Assembly: GCA_024684665.1 (NCBI GenBank)
Contig: JAIKWN010000114.1
Span: 1-43,370 of the forward strand
DNA from: Clostridiales bacterium
GTDB lineage: Bacteria; Bacillota_A; Clostridia; Christensenellales; Aristaeellaceae
Length of the DNA: 43,370 nucleotides
Reading direction: 5' to 3'
The notes beneath the pieces were generated by a model. The model was given only the letters and a program-made list of their open reading frames with translations. It was not told the origin of the DNA and did no database searches. Position numbers and translations under genes: made by a program. Each line of letters begins with the position of its first letter. Positions within the stretch are counted from its first letter, which is position 1. Of the stretch, positions 43,004 through 43,370 are shown piece after piece.

Positions 43004-43080
43004 GGCAGCACACAGGGACGGAGGGCGAAAATCTCCTTACATCGGCTTATTTTAGCTTGGCTTTCCGTGTCTTTCTTCTG

Positions 43081-43154
43081 GCATGCTTTTTATTTGAGCA
43101 AGTGCATGTTTTTGGCATTATGAAAGCATGTCATATAATAACCATTTTTCATGT
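43081..43154 (+). repeat. four CATG-centred repeats, period 22-23 bp
   Basis: CATG occurs at 43082, 43105, 43127 and 43150 (steps 23, 22, 23). Three copies are preceded by G and three are followed by a T-rich stretch. They span the -35 and -10 of the right-edge promoter. Confidence 0.5.
43112..43139 (+). promoter_or_regulatory. promoter of the right-edge Xre-like locus
   Basis: TTGGCA (43112-43117), 16 bp, TATAAT (43134-43139). Confidence 0.65.
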
Positions 43155-43168
43155 TTTCAGATCATTTT

Positions 43169-43184
43169 AGATAATCTATTATCT
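43169..43184 (+). repeat. palindrome downstream of the right-edge promoter
   Basis: AGATAA, 4 bp, TTATCT: a perfect 6-bp dyad 30 bp after the TATAAT, where an autoregulating Xre-type repressor could bind (inference). Confidence 0.45.
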
Positions 43185-43236
43185 GGAAAGCTGAAATGAA
43201 AAGAAAAGCACGGGAAACCGTGAGGAGGAGATCAAC

Positions 43237-43370
43237 CTGCCGCTTACAAGATGAATCCGCGGGATCCAGAAGCGGCTCGGCATCTCCCAGAAGCGTATGA
43301 GCGAAATAAGCGGAGCGAGTTAAGGCCGCCTCAAGCGTTTCGAAACGACAGGACAGATATCGCTTCTCTC
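43237..43370 (+). pseudogene. decayed Xre/HTH-family regulator, N-terminal part (runs off right edge)
   Basis: A frame behind AGGAGGAG (43222-43229) reads LPLTR, stop (TGA 43252-43254), IRGIQKRLGISQKRMSEISGAS, stop (TAA 43321-43323), GRLKRFETTGQISLL, to the edge. The pieces on both sides of each stop match the N-terminal helix-turn-helix of Xre-type regulators common in Clostridia, where the second stop takes the place of one Tyr- or Gln-like residue. The ATG start is also lost: CTG stands where it would be, 6 nt after the ribosome site. The preceding promoter and palindrome are intact. Alternatives are sequencing error, or stop codon readthrough (unlikely given no such sign elsewhere). Confidence 0.6.

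Noticed and set aside
43196..43300. A 34-codon frame (MKRKARETVR...) at the right edge
   Set aside because: Highly charged, no good ribosome site of its own; the Xre-like frame has recognisable HTH sequence.

Overview
The window reads as a chromosomal segment of a GC-rich member of the Clostridia (Firmicutes/Bacillota), most likely an uncultured gut or rumen lineage. The evidence is the hrcA-grpE-dnaK-dnaJ-prmA-rsmE order behind a CIRCE element, an Fe-S type PurF, a one-piece clostridial-type PurL, a secreted GH5 glycanase, AGGAGG ribosome sites and consensus SigA-type promoters. I name no species. Almost everything is ordinary core metabolism; no phage, insertion sequence, CRISPR array, tRNA or rRNA was seen.

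Left part (1-8,550). The 5' end of a secreted CxxC-repeat protein runs off the left edge. It is followed by a DUF1858 redox protein, a Bcp-type peroxiredoxin, a secreted SH3/zinc-motif protein, a secreted GH5 enzyme, the biotin transporter bioY, guaB (TTG start), a PAP2 membrane phosphatase, rsmE and prmA. The guaB-bioY gap is unusually dense: a terminator-like hairpin, the bioY promoter and two candidate BirA boxes share about 90 bp.

Heat-shock block (8,605-13,470). hrcA, grpE, dnaK and dnaJ lie on the minus strand behind a promoter and a perfect CIRCE, with hairpins between dnaK and dnaJ and between dnaJ and prmA. Beyond it are an aspartate-type aminotransferase, a DJ-1/PfpI protein, a TrpXYZ-like ABC transporter operon (plus strand) and rqcH.

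Purine operon (20,619-33,550, minus strand): purE-purC-purF-purM-purN-purO-purH*-purD-purL-purB. The last two steps to IMP are done by separate proteins: a stand-alone AICAR transformylase and a PurO-family IMP cyclohydrolase. Together with guaB these genes give nearly the whole route from PRPP to IMP, plus PurB and the IMP-to-XMP step. purK, purA and guaA are not in the window. The promoter carries a PurBox-like inverted pair. The 150-nt leader has three 20-21-bp repeats and a terminator-like hairpin, so control may act at both initiation and attenuation.

Right part (33,570-43,370). A mostly minus-strand series contains acpS, nnrD (NnrE-NnrD fusion), a YitT-family membrane protein, cardiolipin synthase, an unusual cytoplasmic ParB-like/BMP-domain fusion, a metallophosphoesterase, an EamA transporter and a MATE transporter. 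At the right edge a plus-strand promoter region with CATG repeats and a palindrome precedes what looks like a decayed Xre-family regulator with two in-frame stops.
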